In this document: piece after piece, positions 24,941 through 33,792 of the stretch | How the letters are laid out: every line of letters begins with the position of its first letter | Position numbering within the stretch: position 1 is the stretch's first letter | NCBI GenBank assembly: GCA_963703015.1 | Contig: OY969779.1 | Span: 1,178,001-1,242,000 of the forward strand | Reading direction: 5' to 3' | From: Methanobacterium_B sp963703015 | GTDB lineage: Archaea > Methanobacteriota > Methanobacteria > Methanobacteriales > Methanobacteriaceae | DNA: 64,000 nucleotides | Program-made: the position numbers and the translations under genes | Notes under the pieces: generated by a model | Told to the model about the DNA's origin: nothing | Databases searched by the model: none | Seen by the model: the letters and a program-made list of their open reading frames with translations, nothing else

Positions 24941-25993
24941 ATGGATAAAAAAATTATAATATTTGTTATTGTAGCGATTGCAATTGTTGGAATAGGTGTT
25001 TACGGATATGGAGTATACAGTTCCGGTTCTGAAAATGGAACCCTAGTAATCTATGCTGCAAGCAGTCTTGCAGGACAGATGAATCAAACAGCAGCAAAAT
25101 TCGAGTCGCAACATCCGAATGTTAAAGTACAGATAAAGTATGGGGGTAGTTCAGATCTGATAAATCAGATCACGACCTTAAACCAGTCTGTGGACATCAT
25201 GGCTTCTGCTGACTATGGTTTGATCGATAAAAATTTAATGCCCAACTACACGAGTTACAACCTTAAAAACGGCAGAAATGAAATGGTAATTGCATACACT
25301 GATAAGAGTAAAAATAGCAGTCAGATAAACAGTGCCAACTGGTATCAGATATTCTCTCAAAGTAACGTTACTGTGGGGATTGCAGATCCTAATTCAGCAC
25401 CTGCAGGATACAGAGGAGTTATGATGATGCAACTGGCAAGTACCTACTACAATGATTCAACTCTATTTGACACAGTAATAGGACAGAACACAGCCATAAC
25501 ATCGGAACAAAACGGTTCAAAAACAGTTATTAATAGTCCAACTAACATCAACCCCACTTCTAAAATTGTAGTGAGGCCAGCAGTTGGAGATCTTATGCCT
25601 GTACTCCAATCTGGAGCTGTAGATTATATTTTAGTCTACAAAAGTGATGCAGATCAGCAAAAAAGTTCAGGAGTAAAATACGTAACACTCCCTCCAGAAT
25701 TAGCACTCTCAAATACCACATACGAACCGGTATACAAAAACATAAGTATGGTACAGTTTAGTGGAACAAACAAGAGCAAAACCATCGGATTAACCCCAAT
25801 TGTTTATGGAATAACAATATTGAACAATGCACCAAACAAACAACTAGCAACAGAATTCCTACAACTACTATTAAGCCCTGAAGGAGTTCAAATAACAAAA
25901 TCCAACTTTATTGATCCAATTACGCCTGCAGAAGCAACTGTTAACTCAACCAATATTCCAAGCCAACTACAACAATACGTAAAAATGCCTTAA
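24941..25993 (+). CDS. wtpA: Tungstate/molybdate ABC transporter substrate-binding protein (WtpA/ModA-like)
   Basis: Binds tungstate or molybdate outside the cell. Residues 4-24 are a membrane anchor, then LVIYAASSLAGQMNQTAAKFE opens the binding fold, with ASSL as the oxyanion-binding loop, IKYGGSSDLINQI as the second contact and IADPNSAPAGYRG as the third. The archaeal WtpA features (VDIMASADYGLID, PYVLVYKSDA-like) are present. ATG 24941 is chosen over GTG 24935 because GGAGGGTG lies immediately before it. The genes for permease and ATPase (wtpB, wtpC) that normally follow are absent: the next 580 bases hold no ORF and then an FmdE gene. It must work with transporter parts encoded elsewhere. 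Confidence 0.93.
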   Translation: MDKKIIIFVIVAIAIVGIGVYGYGVYSSGSENGTLVIYAASSLAGQMNQTAAKFESQHPNVKVQIKYGGSSDLINQITTLNQSVDIMASADYGLIDKNLMPNYTSYNLKNGRNEMVIAYTDKSKNSSQINSANWYQIFSQSNVTVGIADPNSAPAGYRGVMMMQLASTYYNDSTLFDTVIGQNTAITSEQNGSKTVINSPTNINPTSKIVVRPAVGDLMPVLQSGAVDYILVYKSDADQQKSSGVKYVTLPPELALSNTTYEPVYKNISMVQFSGTNKSKTIGLTPIVYGITILNNAPNKQLATEFLQLLLSPEGVQITKSNFIDPITPAEATVNSTNIPSQLQQYVKMP

Positions 25994-26013
25994 GGAGAAC
26001 ATTATCTCATTAA

Positions 26014-26031
26014 ATTTTTTTCTCTTTTTTT
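26014..26031 (+). terminator. T-rich terminator after wtpA
   Basis: AAATTTTTTTCTCTTTTTTT about 20 bases after the wtpA stop. From here to the operator at 26296 there are about 265 further bases without a convincing gene; only very short ORFs without support occur there. Confidence 0.5.
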
Positions 26032-26295
26032 GAATAATAATTCTCTAAACTTGACATAATATTTCAATGTGATACGACATGAATGAAACTTCATCTGATT
26101 ACAATTCCATTAAGAAATAGAAAATATTCAAATCATAATAAGGGCATCATAAAGTTTTTTATTCCATAAACTGCCATAATAAAATTTAATCAGCAGAGTA
26201 CAAATAAAAAATGGCACAATTTATAACAACAGAGCATAGAATATACTTATTTCTTAAAATTAGTTGTGATGATAAAGCTGTGTTTAATTAACAAT

Positions 26296-26321
26296 TCGAT
26301 ATGTTTATATAGACGTATCGA
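26296..26321 (+). promoter_or_regulatory. Palindromic operator enclosing a TATA box (site B, ModE-like)
   Basis: TCGATA (26296-26301), 14 bases with TTTATATA at 26304-26311, then TATCGA (26316-26321). The TATA box sits at the same offset as in the sites at 1176 and 22499. It drives the candidate small RNA B and possibly the FmdE gene at 26575. Confidence 0.75.
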
Positions 26322-26333
26322 TAAGTTATTGTT

Positions 26334-26425
26334 GTAGCACATTTTGATATTGGTTCTAAATTGCCATAACACAGAACAAACCATTTAGGGAAAAGCCTCC
26401 AATTTTCCCTAATAATTTTTATTTA
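26334..26425 (+). ncRNA. Candidate small RNA B with CCTCC-loop hairpin
   Basis: The TATA box at 26304-26311 predicts a start near 26334. The transcript contains GTTCT/AGAAC around 26353-26377 as a first stem, then a perfect 10-bp hairpin: TTAGGGAAAA (26385-26394) with TTTTCCCTAA (26403-26412) around the loop GCCTCCAA. A T-rich run follows at about 26416-26423. Order, spacing and the CCTCCAA loop match element A at 1214-1300, while intervening sequence differs, as expected for a conserved RNA. There is no ORF before 26575. Confidence 0.55.
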
Positions 26426-26574
26426 GAAAAACACTACATGCTCCTTTTATCACCCTAATAACATCAATTAGCCTGTATTCTAAAAAGTTTAAGTTAGTAA
26501 TTTACTGTATTTTTGCAACATAATATAAACAGGTGTATTCAATATTAAATTAGTAAATAAATGGTGATGTAAAA

Positions 26575-27156
26575 ATGGAAGACGTTCTAAACAAGATTGA
26601 TGATCCCTCCATGAAGGAAGATATAAAAAAATTAATGAAGTTCCATGGATATTTAAGTTCAGGGGCTTTAATTGGATACCAAATGCTTAATATCGCAAAA
26701 AGAGAGTTGGATATCCAAGATGATGAGAAAATTTATGTAACCTGCGAAACCCTAAACTGCGTTCCTGATCCCTTTCAAATACTCAGAAGTTCCACAGTTG
26801 GAAATAAGGGTTTAAAGGTGTTAGACTACGATAAAATGGCCGTTACAGTAAATAAAGGTGCTGGAAAGGATGAAAAATTTGTTAAAGGAATTAGAATATA
26901 CTTTGACGCTAAAAAAACTGAAAAATATCCAGTACTCCATGATTGGTATATGAATTATAAGAAAGTTAGACATGAAGAAGTTGTACCAATACTGCTTGAA
27001 GCAGGTGAAGATGTTTACACATGGGAATTTGTAGAAATTGAAGTTCCAGAAAAGAAGAAAAAAAATGTGTTGCTTTGTGAAAAATGTGGAGAATCTTTTG
27101 TTTCATGGGATAAAAGCACCATTTGTATTCCTTGTTTAAAGAATGAAAACAAATAA
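26575..27156 (+). CDS. FmdE family protein
   Basis: A 193-residue FmdE-domain protein. It opens LMKFHGYLSSGALIGYQML, the His-Gly motif without the usual Cys-Gly, and has a conserved ETLNCVPDPFQIL segment; the C-terminal zinc-binding pair is CEKCGE and CIPCLK. GGTGAT precedes ATG 26575. It lies 250 bases downstream of operator B and its candidate RNA, in a Mo/W context, and may be the subunit or accessory factor for a molybdenum formylmethanofuran dehydrogenase whose catalytic subunits are elsewhere. It differs clearly from the copy at 7947-8516. Confidence 0.8.
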   Translation: MEDVLNKIDDPSMKEDIKKLMKFHGYLSSGALIGYQMLNIAKRELDIQDDEKIYVTCETLNCVPDPFQILRSSTVGNKGLKVLDYDKMAVTVNKGAGKDEKFVKGIRIYFDAKKTEKYPVLHDWYMNYKKVRHEEVVPILLEAGEDVYTWEFVEIEVPEKKKKNVLLCEKCGESFVSWDKSTICIPCLKNENK

Positions 27157-27308
27157 TGCATGCAATAGCAGTTCTAGAATAAATCTGTATGTTAAAAAGA
27201 GCAATAATTAATAAATAATTGAAGAAATTCAAATTTAAGATTAAGAAATGGAATTATGCATGGAAATTTGTGTAATTCCATTGGATTAATTGAATAATTT
27301 TTTAGGAG

Positions 27309-27605
27309 TTAAATTTCACATCTTTCAATCTCAATAAGTATGCCCTCCTCTTCACCCCTAGGAACATGCCTCATTTCGATAAGATCATCCTTAACTTCTT
27401 CCAAATCAATCGAGATCGTGTTTCTTACAGTGTCTCCTTTGACCTGAATCATGACGTTACATACGTCTTTTCCTTTTAAATGGTCAGTTTCTACACTTAT
27501 AACTTCTCCAGGAGTGAATACCCGGTTGTATGATAATTCTAAGTAATCATAATCGTTGACATTATCTTTCACATAGCTTATTGCTTCATCACAATCCATT
27601 TTCAA
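27309..27605 (-). CDS. Small conserved methanogen-type protein (possibly DUF2097), copy 2
   Basis: A 98-residue acidic soluble protein. It aligns with its upstream neighbour at 27666: YVKDNVNDYDYLELSYNRVF against YVKNEVKTYDTLEISYNRIF, followed by a shared LDLxEVK/LIEMRH-type segment. GGAG favours TTG 27605 over TTG 27617; ATG 27599 is also possible. DUF2097 is a tentative recollection. It has no recognised catalytic motif. The two genes lie just past the fwd operon on the same strand, separated from fwdC by about 70 bases, so they may be co-transcribed with it. Confidence 0.65.
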   Translation of the reverse strand: MKMDCDEAISYVKDNVNDYDYLELSYNRVFTPGEVISVETDHLKGKDVCNVMIQVKGDTVRNTISIDLEEVKDDLIEMRHVPRGEEEGILIEIERCEI

Positions 27606-27665
27606 TATTTTCTCCAAAAGATCAACTCCATAAGTCAGTTAAAATGAAAGTTATGTTCAATTATA

Positions 27666-27968
27666 TTAGACATCTTCAACAACAATGATTGTTAAATCAT
27701 CCTCATTTTTAATATGCCTTACCTCAACAACTTCTTCCTTAATCTCTACTAGATCCAGCTGTATGGTGTCATTTAAAAGTTCACCATTCACCTGAAGAAC
27801 CAAGTTCAAACTTTCCAATTCATTTTCATCCACATAATGTTCAACATCAAGTACTTCTGTAGGTAAAAATATTCGGTTATAGGAAATTTCAAGTGTATCA
27901 TACGTTTTTACTTCGTTTTTAACGTATTCAATAAGTTCATCTTGGTTTAGTGTGATCTCTTTTTCCAT
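27666..27968 (-). CDS. Small conserved methanogen-type protein (possibly DUF2097), copy 1
   Basis: A 100-residue acidic protein paralogous to the gene at 27309. Shared features are DELIEYVKNEVKTYDTLEIS, YNRIFLPTEVLDVE, and the C-terminal half with IQLDLVEIKEEVVEVRHI. GTGATT precedes ATG 27968. The predicted fold is mixed alpha/beta with a first helix and several strands. Tandem duplication next to fwdC suggests a heteromeric pair. Function unknown. Confidence 0.65.
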   Translation of the reverse strand: MEKEITLNQDELIEYVKNEVKTYDTLEISYNRIFLPTEVLDVEHYVDENELESLNLVLQVNGELLNDTIQLDLVEIKEEVVEVRHIKNEDDLTIIVVEDV

Positions 27969-28044
27969 ATTAATCACTTTGATTTTTTTATGAAATATAA
28001 TTTTCTAAAATAGTTTAATTTAAAAAATAAAAAAAAAGAAAGGA

Positions 28045-28857
28045 TTAGTAGAGTAGATGCCTATTTTTCTCGGCCTCTAACCATAATCTTCCTTTTCCAT
28101 TCAATGCAATGTCTCCAATGTACTTGATGTATTTTCCACTGAAGTCCTTGCCATCGATTTCAGGATTTTCTACGATTTCTTCTTGTACAAACCCTTCAAG
28201 CAGCCTTCCAAGTTCACCGTTTATTACTATGTCCCCGTTTTTCATCTGTCCGCCAGGCCATCTTGTAACATCACCATCGATCTGTATGAAACCCTTGGTC
28301 ATGTGTATACCTGCGAGGATATCACAGTCCCCCTTGACGTAGATTGATCCTCCGGATAAACATTCTCCGAGCTGTTTGCCTGCATTTCCATGGATGGTTA
28401 TGGTTCCACCGTTCATTCCTCTCCAGTCCCCAATATAGGAACATCCGCAGAATTCCCTGGTGTTACCCATAATAGTTAGTGATCCGCCTTCCATTTCCCT
28501 GCCTGCGTAACTTTCGGCATCTCCATTTACAAGTATGGAACCACCTTTCATCTGGGATCCGCAGTGAAGATCTACTGGTCCGTTGACAATAATTTCTCCT
28601 GCACCCATTTTGGTTCCGATGTATTTTACTCTGCCGTAGTCTCCATTGAGTATCATTTTTATTTCTTCTGGAGATTCTGCAGAACCTTCTACTTCTATGT
28701 CAAAGTAGTCAGTCAATGGAAATCTTGAGTTTCCTATTGGAACCATGTATTTCTCAAAATCTGCCTTTTCCCAACTGTATATTTCATCTGGAATTAATTC
28801 ATCGAATTCCAGAGCAATTTGAGAAGTCTTTTTTTGGTTAAAAGTAATTGTTTTCAA
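28045..28857 (-). CDS. fwdC: Formylmethanofuran dehydrogenase subunit C
   Basis: Structural subunit of the CO2-reducing formylmethanofuran dehydrogenase; homologous to the C-terminal domain of glutamate synthase. The 270 residues form a right-handed beta-helix with Gly-rich turns of the type MKGGSILVNGDAESYAGREM and GCSYIGDWRGMNGGTI. It scaffolds the FwdA and FwdB subunits. The start is TTG 28857 with GGGTGTT upstream. Last gene of the fwd operon, 10 bases after fwdA. Confidence 0.95.
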   Translation of the reverse strand: MKTITFNQKKTSQIALEFDELIPDEIYSWEKADFEKYMVPIGNSRFPLTDYFDIEVEGSAESPEEIKMILNGDYGRVKYIGTKMGAGEIIVNGPVDLHCGSQMKGGSILVNGDAESYAGREMEGGSLTIMGNTREFCGCSYIGDWRGMNGGTITIHGNAGKQLGECLSGGSIYVKGDCDILAGIHMTKGFIQIDGDVTRWPGGQMKNGDIVINGELGRLLEGFVQEEIVENPEIDGKDFSGKYIKYIGDIALNGKGRLWLEAEKNRHLLY

Positions 28858-28867
28858 TTTAACACCC

Positions 28868-30577
28868 CTATTTACCTGCTTGGACTTCAGTCACGATTGG
28901 ATTTGGTAAGTACTTGTCGTGAACCTGGTAGTTTTCAAACTTAACTGTGTAGTATTTTGTGAAGTCTGGCATTACCCTGTCCATAACTATTTTTTCTTGT
29001 TCTTCCATTCCTTTTACGTCGGTCCATAAAGTATGACTCTTTACAACCTTTACGATCTCACCGTCTTTAACTAATATTTCACCATCTTTTATAGTGTACA
29101 TTGCACTACCGAATCCTTTTTCTATTGCTTCAGGGTTCCTTGAAGGATCAATATCGTTAGGGTTCATGTCAAATACAGCAATATCTGCATTGAATCCTGG
29201 TGTGAGTGCACCTCTGTCTTGGAATCCGTAGATCTTAGCAGGACCTGCCCTAGTAATGGTTGCGATTTCATTGAAATCGTACTCCCTTTCTAGTGAAGCT
29301 AGGGAGGTTCTTCTGTGTGACCATGGGTGAACTTCTCTGTTATCCATCATTTCCTGTCTTCTTTCATTACTCATCAACCAGGAAATAATTCTTGGATAAC
29401 GTATGAATGGACCAGCGTTAGGGTGGTCAGTTGTTAAACATACCTTCCAAGGATCATTGACTTTTAGGAATAATTCTAATCCAATAGCCCATTGTAGTGA
29501 GTTAACTGGTGCTTTTCCAGAGTAGATAACTGGAACAATTCCTGCTGCAGTTTCAAGTTCTACATCTTTGTTAGCCCATTTTAATCCGCTTAACTTGTAC
29601 AAATCAAACTCCATAGGAGCATCTGCAGTCATAGTTGTTGTTTCATCTAAGGTTACCTGTCCAACATCTATGGTTACATGGTCACTATTGTTGACATAGT
29701 CTGCAATGTAGTCTGCACCAGAATCTGCATCTCTCCAGCTTGTTCCACCATATGCGTGGAATTGAGCATGGGTTAAGTGCATTGTCTGACCCCTTACAGT
29801 GCTGTTCTTTTCTATGTCTTTGAGTGCATCCATGGTTGAAACAGTTGTTGGGTAGTTTCCAGGATGTCCAAGATCGTTAGGGTGTACATGCACAGAATGT
29901 GGTAATCCTAACATTTCGTTTGCTTTTGCTAGTGCTGTAACAACTTCTCTTCCTGTTACATCCCAGTATGGAGCAGGGTCATCCAGTCCGTGAACGTTCA
30001 TTCCCCATCCCCATGCTTCACTTCCACATGGGTTAACTATTTTAACACCGTAACATTTGGCGAGCCTTAACCATGCGGCTATAAATCCTGCCAAATCTTC
30101 AATTTGGTTCTGTTTTGCGTACTGCAATACAAACCAGTTGTTACCAAATAAGGATAATGGTACGATATCCAAGTTTGGTGTAGAATTGATTTCTTCGTGA
30201 GTGTGTTTAGCTTCTAGTGGAGGTACAGCAGCTTCTACAACAGTTCCGTATCCCATTCTAGAGTATCTGTATCCTGTTGATGGACAGCTTGGTATAGAAA
30301 ATCCACTTTCGGATCTTATAACATCTGTTTTGTGTGTAACACCCTTTCTTGAGTCTTCAGGCCTGTATATTCGACCTACAACAAGTTTTGGTCCTGCAAC
30401 GTGTGCGTGAGGATCAATACCTGCAGGCATTACAATTTTATCTGTAACATCGAGAACTTTAGCATCGGCAGAAACTGAATCTACGATTTTTCCGTCCTTG
30501 AACATTACGTCCTTTTTCTCTCCTGCTACTTTATTCGCAGGATCGTAAACAATACCGTTTTTTAGTACGTATTCCAT
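28868..30577 (-). CDS. fwdA: Formylmethanofuran dehydrogenase subunit A
   Basis: Amidohydrolase-fold subunit that condenses formate with methanofuran. Binuclear-metal ligands are visible: PAGIDPHAHVAG (HxH), the lysine expected to be carboxylated in YGVKIVNPCG, the histidines in HVHPNDLGHPG and HLTHAQFHAYGG, and the catalytic Asp in TTDHPNAGPF. 569 residues from ATG 30577, which follows GGTGAT; the GTG at 30586 is that ribosome binding site itself. It works with FwdB, whose formate reaches FwdA through an internal tunnel in characterised complexes. Ten bases separate it from fwdB and from fwdC. Confidence 0.97.
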   Translation of the reverse strand: MEYVLKNGIVYDPANKVAGEKKDVMFKDGKIVDSVSADAKVLDVTDKIVMPAGIDPHAHVAGPKLVVGRIYRPEDSRKGVTHKTDVIRSESGFSIPSCPSTGYRYSRMGYGTVVEAAVPPLEAKHTHEEINSTPNLDIVPLSLFGNNWFVLQYAKQNQIEDLAGFIAAWLRLAKCYGVKIVNPCGSEAWGWGMNVHGLDDPAPYWDVTGREVVTALAKANEMLGLPHSVHVHPNDLGHPGNYPTTVSTMDALKDIEKNSTVRGQTMHLTHAQFHAYGGTSWRDADSGADYIADYVNNSDHVTIDVGQVTLDETTTMTADAPMEFDLYKLSGLKWANKDVELETAAGIVPVIYSGKAPVNSLQWAIGLELFLKVNDPWKVCLTTDHPNAGPFIRYPRIISWLMSNERRQEMMDNREVHPWSHRRTSLASLEREYDFNEIATITRAGPAKIYGFQDRGALTPGFNADIAVFDMNPNDIDPSRNPEAIEKGFGSAMYTIKDGEILVKDGEIVKVVKSHTLWTDVKGMEEQEKIVMDRVMPDFTKYYTVKFENYQVHDKYLPNPIVTEVQAGK

Positions 30578-30587
30578 GACAATCACC

Positions 30588-31946
30588 TTATTTACTTGCT
30601 AAAGCTCCTTGTTCAGCTTTAATTTTTTTAACTCTTTCTAATATTTCCTTTATAATCCATTCGTCGTCCCTACAAGTTTCAGGTTTGTCGATGGCTTTTT
30701 TCATCCAAATTGGAACACCATCCATCCTGTAACTGGTACCTCCAACTTCGACACCAACGAATGATCCTGGAAGAACAACATCTGCAATCTCTGTAGAAGG
30801 TCCCCAGTGTATATCCACCTGGATAACTGGAATTTCTGCGAGGTGTTTAACTGCTCCACCAGGGTAGTGTGCACCAGGGTCTGCTGCAATTACCATGAAA
30901 ACATCACATTCTTTCCTTGTTAAAAGATCTATGGTGTTTGTTTCTCCGTTCATGTATCTTTGGTATCCTCTTGCGAAGTCCACACCGTAAGGGAAACCTG
31001 TTTCAAATGCCATGAATATGTTGAATCCATTCACGTTGAAGTGACCCCTCATAGGCATTAAAATCCATTTGGTGTAACTGTTTAAGTCTGCAACCATCTG
31101 GATAGCAATATCAATGTTTCTCTGTTTGGACAATGTGTGGGTCAAACCAAGACCAAAGAACAATGCACCGAACTGAACGTTTTTCATTGCTTCAGCTAAT
31201 TCTTCGACATCTTCCTTAGGAATTCCAGAAATAAATTCTTTTTGAAGTTTTTTACCCTTTAAAACTGCCCTTATAGCGTTGTAAAATTCGTAATCTCCAT
31301 TCTGTTCAAATCCTACCCATATATCGGACATTTTAGCTGTATCACTGTATTTTGGGTCAAGTGTGACAACTGTTCTGTCGAATCTTCCCCTTGGCCTGAA
31401 GTATCCTCGTGGGAAGGTAGTGTACCTTGCCATATGTCTTGGATGGGAGTTCATTGCGTTACTTCCTGTATAAAGACACATGTCAGCCCTGTTTTTAACT
31501 TCTCCAAGTGTACTTATAGGGTATCCTGCGTTCTGAACAGCCTGTAATGAAGGGCCGTGACAGATGGTTGCCTGGTTATCTAGAACTGCTCCAACTAGTT
31601 CACCTAGTTCAAGACCGTGGTGCATGGTTTCAATGGAAGTTTCACTCCAACCATAGAATATAGGTCTTACCGCACCTGCTATGAGTTCTGCAGCTTTGTC
31701 TAAAGCTGAGTCCCAGTCAGTTTCTGCTAGTTCTCCATCTTCGCCCCTTATCATTGGAACCAGTAATCTTTGATCCATGTCTTCCATGATCTTACTGGCA
31801 CCTAGTCGGCATGCGTGTCTTACACCTACAACATGCCCATTTTTAATTAAATAATCTAAATCGTCACAGTTACATCCGCAAAAAGCACATGTACAGTTTT
31901 CTACGATACTCTCGTAGTCTGTTACTGGTGGTTCGTAATTTGCCAT
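30588..31946 (-). CDS. fwdB: Formylmethanofuran dehydrogenase subunit B (tungsten/molybdopterin)
   Basis: Catalytic subunit that reduces CO2 to formate at a tungsto- or molybdopterin. 452 residues of the molybdopterin oxidoreductase family. The N-terminal 4Fe-4S motif CAFCGCNCDD is near residue 18 with its fourth cysteine in RHACRLGASK. The metal ligand is Cys in ATICHGPSLQ near residue 118; there is no TGA or selenocysteine at this position, so it is the Cys type. A KTFPRG-like substrate region appears as YTTFPRGYFRPRG. Flanked closely by fwdD and fwdA. Confidence 0.97.
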   Translation of the reverse strand: MANYEPPVTDYESIVENCTCAFCGCNCDDLDYLIKNGHVVGVRHACRLGASKIMEDMDQRLLVPMIRGEDGELAETDWDSALDKAAELIAGAVRPIFYGWSETSIETMHHGLELGELVGAVLDNQATICHGPSLQAVQNAGYPISTLGEVKNRADMCLYTGSNAMNSHPRHMARYTTFPRGYFRPRGRFDRTVVTLDPKYSDTAKMSDIWVGFEQNGDYEFYNAIRAVLKGKKLQKEFISGIPKEDVEELAEAMKNVQFGALFFGLGLTHTLSKQRNIDIAIQMVADLNSYTKWILMPMRGHFNVNGFNIFMAFETGFPYGVDFARGYQRYMNGETNTIDLLTRKECDVFMVIAADPGAHYPGGAVKHLAEIPVIQVDIHWGPSTEIADVVLPGSFVGVEVGGTSYRMDGVPIWMKKAIDKPETCRDDEWIIKEILERVKKIKAEQGALASK

Positions 31947-31959
31947 TTAAACTGCCTCC

Positions 31960-32496
31960 TTATAATTTCTTGTAGACAGGCATCTCTCCAAGTGTAGCAA
32001 GATCTTTGATGCCTTCTTCATCATCCTTATTAACGTATTTTTTGTACACTGCCCTCATTAGGTCAGCCATTAGCAGAACATCATCATCTGATTTTTCCAC
32101 TGTGCACATGATACCCTTGTATGTTGGGTCGCAGCAACAGTAGGTTTCAGGACTAACAACTACATTTGCCCATGGTCCCTTTGGTATGAATATTGTTCCT
32201 TCATGCGGTGCATCTCTAGAGTGTGCTGCGTTAACAACTACTTCTCCCCAGTCAGAAATAACTTTAACATGGTCCCAGTTAGATACTCCTAATTTTGCCA
32301 TGTCTTTAGGATCCATATATGCTATTCCAGCTACCTTCCTGTATTCATCTTTAAGGGTGGATCCTCTTTTTTTGCATGCTCCTTGGTAAATGTCAGAACC
32401 TGTGTTCAACATTACGTCCAATTTATTTCGTAATTTTGCGTTAGGTTCGTCAAATTTAACAACCTTTGGAATTGCCGGTTTATCTACATAAGTCAA
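31960..32496 (-). CDS. fwdD: Formylmethanofuran dehydrogenase subunit D
   Basis: The molybdopterin-dinucleotide-binding domain, a separate polypeptide that completes the FwdB active site. 178 residues with the barrel motifs YRKVAGIAYMDPKDMAKLGV, VKVISDWGEVVVNA and GTIFIPKGPWANVVVSPETYCC. GAGGTG places the start at TTG 32496 rather than GTG 32505. Located between fwdG (about 10 bases upstream) and fwdB (13 bases downstream). Confidence 0.95.
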   Translation of the reverse strand: MTYVDKPAIPKVVKFDEPNAKLRNKLDVMLNTGSDIYQGACKKRGSTLKDEYRKVAGIAYMDPKDMAKLGVSNWDHVKVISDWGEVVVNAAHSRDAPHEGTIFIPKGPWANVVVSPETYCCCDPTYKGIMCTVEKSDDDVLLMADLMRAVYKKYVNKDDEEGIKDLATLGEMPVYKKL

Positions 32497-32506
32497 AATT
32501 AACACC

Positions 32507-32737
32507 TCATTCTAGCCAAATTGCGTCGGTAGGACAGAATACCTGACAGGTCCCACATTTTGTGCATTTATCTTCGCTAAAGAGTTTGATTACTCCATTT
32601 TCGACCATCATAATTGTTTCTGTTGTTTTTGATCCATGTCCTCCTGAAACCTCAGGGCTTATAGAAACATTTACCGGACATGCAACAACGCAAACTCCAC
32701 ATCCAAGGCAGTTGTCTTGGTTTACTTTAAGTTCCAT
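32507..32737 (-). CDS. fwdG: Formylmethanofuran dehydrogenase subunit G (ferredoxin)
   Basis: A 76-residue two-cluster ferredoxin: CLGCGVCVVACPVN near residue 10 and CTKCGTCQVFCPTDA near residue 57. It passes electrons between FwdF and FwdB. GGTGAT precedes ATG 32737. Packed between fwdF and fwdD. Confidence 0.95.
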   Translation of the reverse strand: MELKVNQDNCLGCGVCVVACPVNVSISPEVSGGHGSKTTETIMMVENGVIKLFSEDKCTKCGTCQVFCPTDAIWLE

Positions 32738-32746
32738 GTTATCACC

Positions 32747-33790
32747 TTAGTTAGTTTTTAATGAATCAATACTTTTCTGCCAAGATTTTGATTTGGTAGG
32801 TGTGCATTTGATTCCAGTTCGTTTAACATCAATTGCTTCTACTGGGCAAACATTCTCACATGCACCACAGTAAATACAGAACTGTTCATCTTTCATGAGT
32901 TTATCATCTATTGTTCCTGGTGCTGATGATTTAGGGAAGAACAGCACATCACATGGGCATACATCCACACATGCTCCACAGGTTGTACATTTGTCTAGGT
33001 CTAAGTTCAGTTCACCTTCGAATGGTTTTTCAACCTTAGCTGCGTCCACTGGGCAAACTTCTTCACACCATCCACATCTTACACATGCGTCATCATCTAT
33101 GAGTGCTTTACCAGTTGTTTCAGCATCTTCAGGATTTAAGTCGTATTCACCGTAGGAACAGGTTCTGCATGCTGCCATTATTGCATCTACAGGACATGCT
33201 TTCTTACATACTAGGCAGTAAACACATTTGTCCTTGTCTACAGCGATGTCGAAATCTTCTGGACCTTTTTGATCGATAGTTATTGCATCTGCAGGACACA
33301 TTTCTTCACAAATACCGCAGTCTATGCAGGTTTCCTTGTCTATGTCTATTTCACCAGTAACAAGTTTGGATCTGTCTGGAAGTTGTCTTGCAACAGTAAT
33401 TGCTTCCCTTGGACATGCCCTTTCACATGCTTTGCAGTATATACAAGTGTCGTCGTCAATTTCTGCAGATGAAATTAATTTAGGATAAGTTTCAATTTCA
33501 GAAATTGGTGTTCCATCAACAGTGAATTCAAGTGCATCCACTGGACATCCCACACTACACATTCCACATAATACACATTTTTCTTCATCTATTTCTATTT
33601 TTGATTCGTCGATATCGTTTCTTACAATAGCACCAACAGAACCTAGTTTAATTGCTCCGACTGGGCATATTGATTCACAAACGCCACAACCAACACATGA
33701 TTCATCTTTGAATGACAGCTCTCTATCTTCTTCAGCTGATCTTTCAACATTGAAATCTTTGGCTTTGACTTCTTTTATATTTGCAGCCAT
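32747..33790 (-). CDS. fwdF: Formylmethanofuran dehydrogenase subunit F (polyferredoxin)
   Basis: Electron-conducting subunit of 347 residues with eight 4Fe-4S motifs, from CVGCGVCESICP to CIYCGACENVCP, arranged as tandem two-cluster ferredoxins. It is thought to relay electrons within the Fwd complex and to heterodisulfide reductase. GGAGGAA precedes ATG 33790, two bases after the end of the upstream gene. Compare the paralogue at 22788-23792, which has a different promoter. Confidence 0.96.
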   Translation of the reverse strand: MAANIKEVKAKDFNVERSAEEDRELSFKDESCVGCGVCESICPVGAIKLGSVGAIVRNDIDESKIEIDEEKCVLCGMCSVGCPVDALEFTVDGTPISEIETYPKLISSAEIDDDTCIYCKACERACPREAITVARQLPDRSKLVTGEIDIDKETCIDCGICEEMCPADAITIDQKGPEDFDIAVDKDKCVYCLVCKKACPVDAIMAACRTCSYGEYDLNPEDAETTGKALIDDDACVRCGWCEEVCPVDAAKVEKPFEGELNLDLDKCTTCGACVDVCPCDVLFFPKSSAPGTIDDKLMKDEQFCIYCGACENVCPVEAIDVKRTGIKCTPTKSKSWQKSIDSLKTN

Positions 33791-33792
33791 TA

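Noticed and set aside
26089..26175. Short ORF of about 28 codons after wtpA
   Set aside because: No ribosome binding site, no recognisable sequence features and position within a terminator-flanked AT-rich gap.
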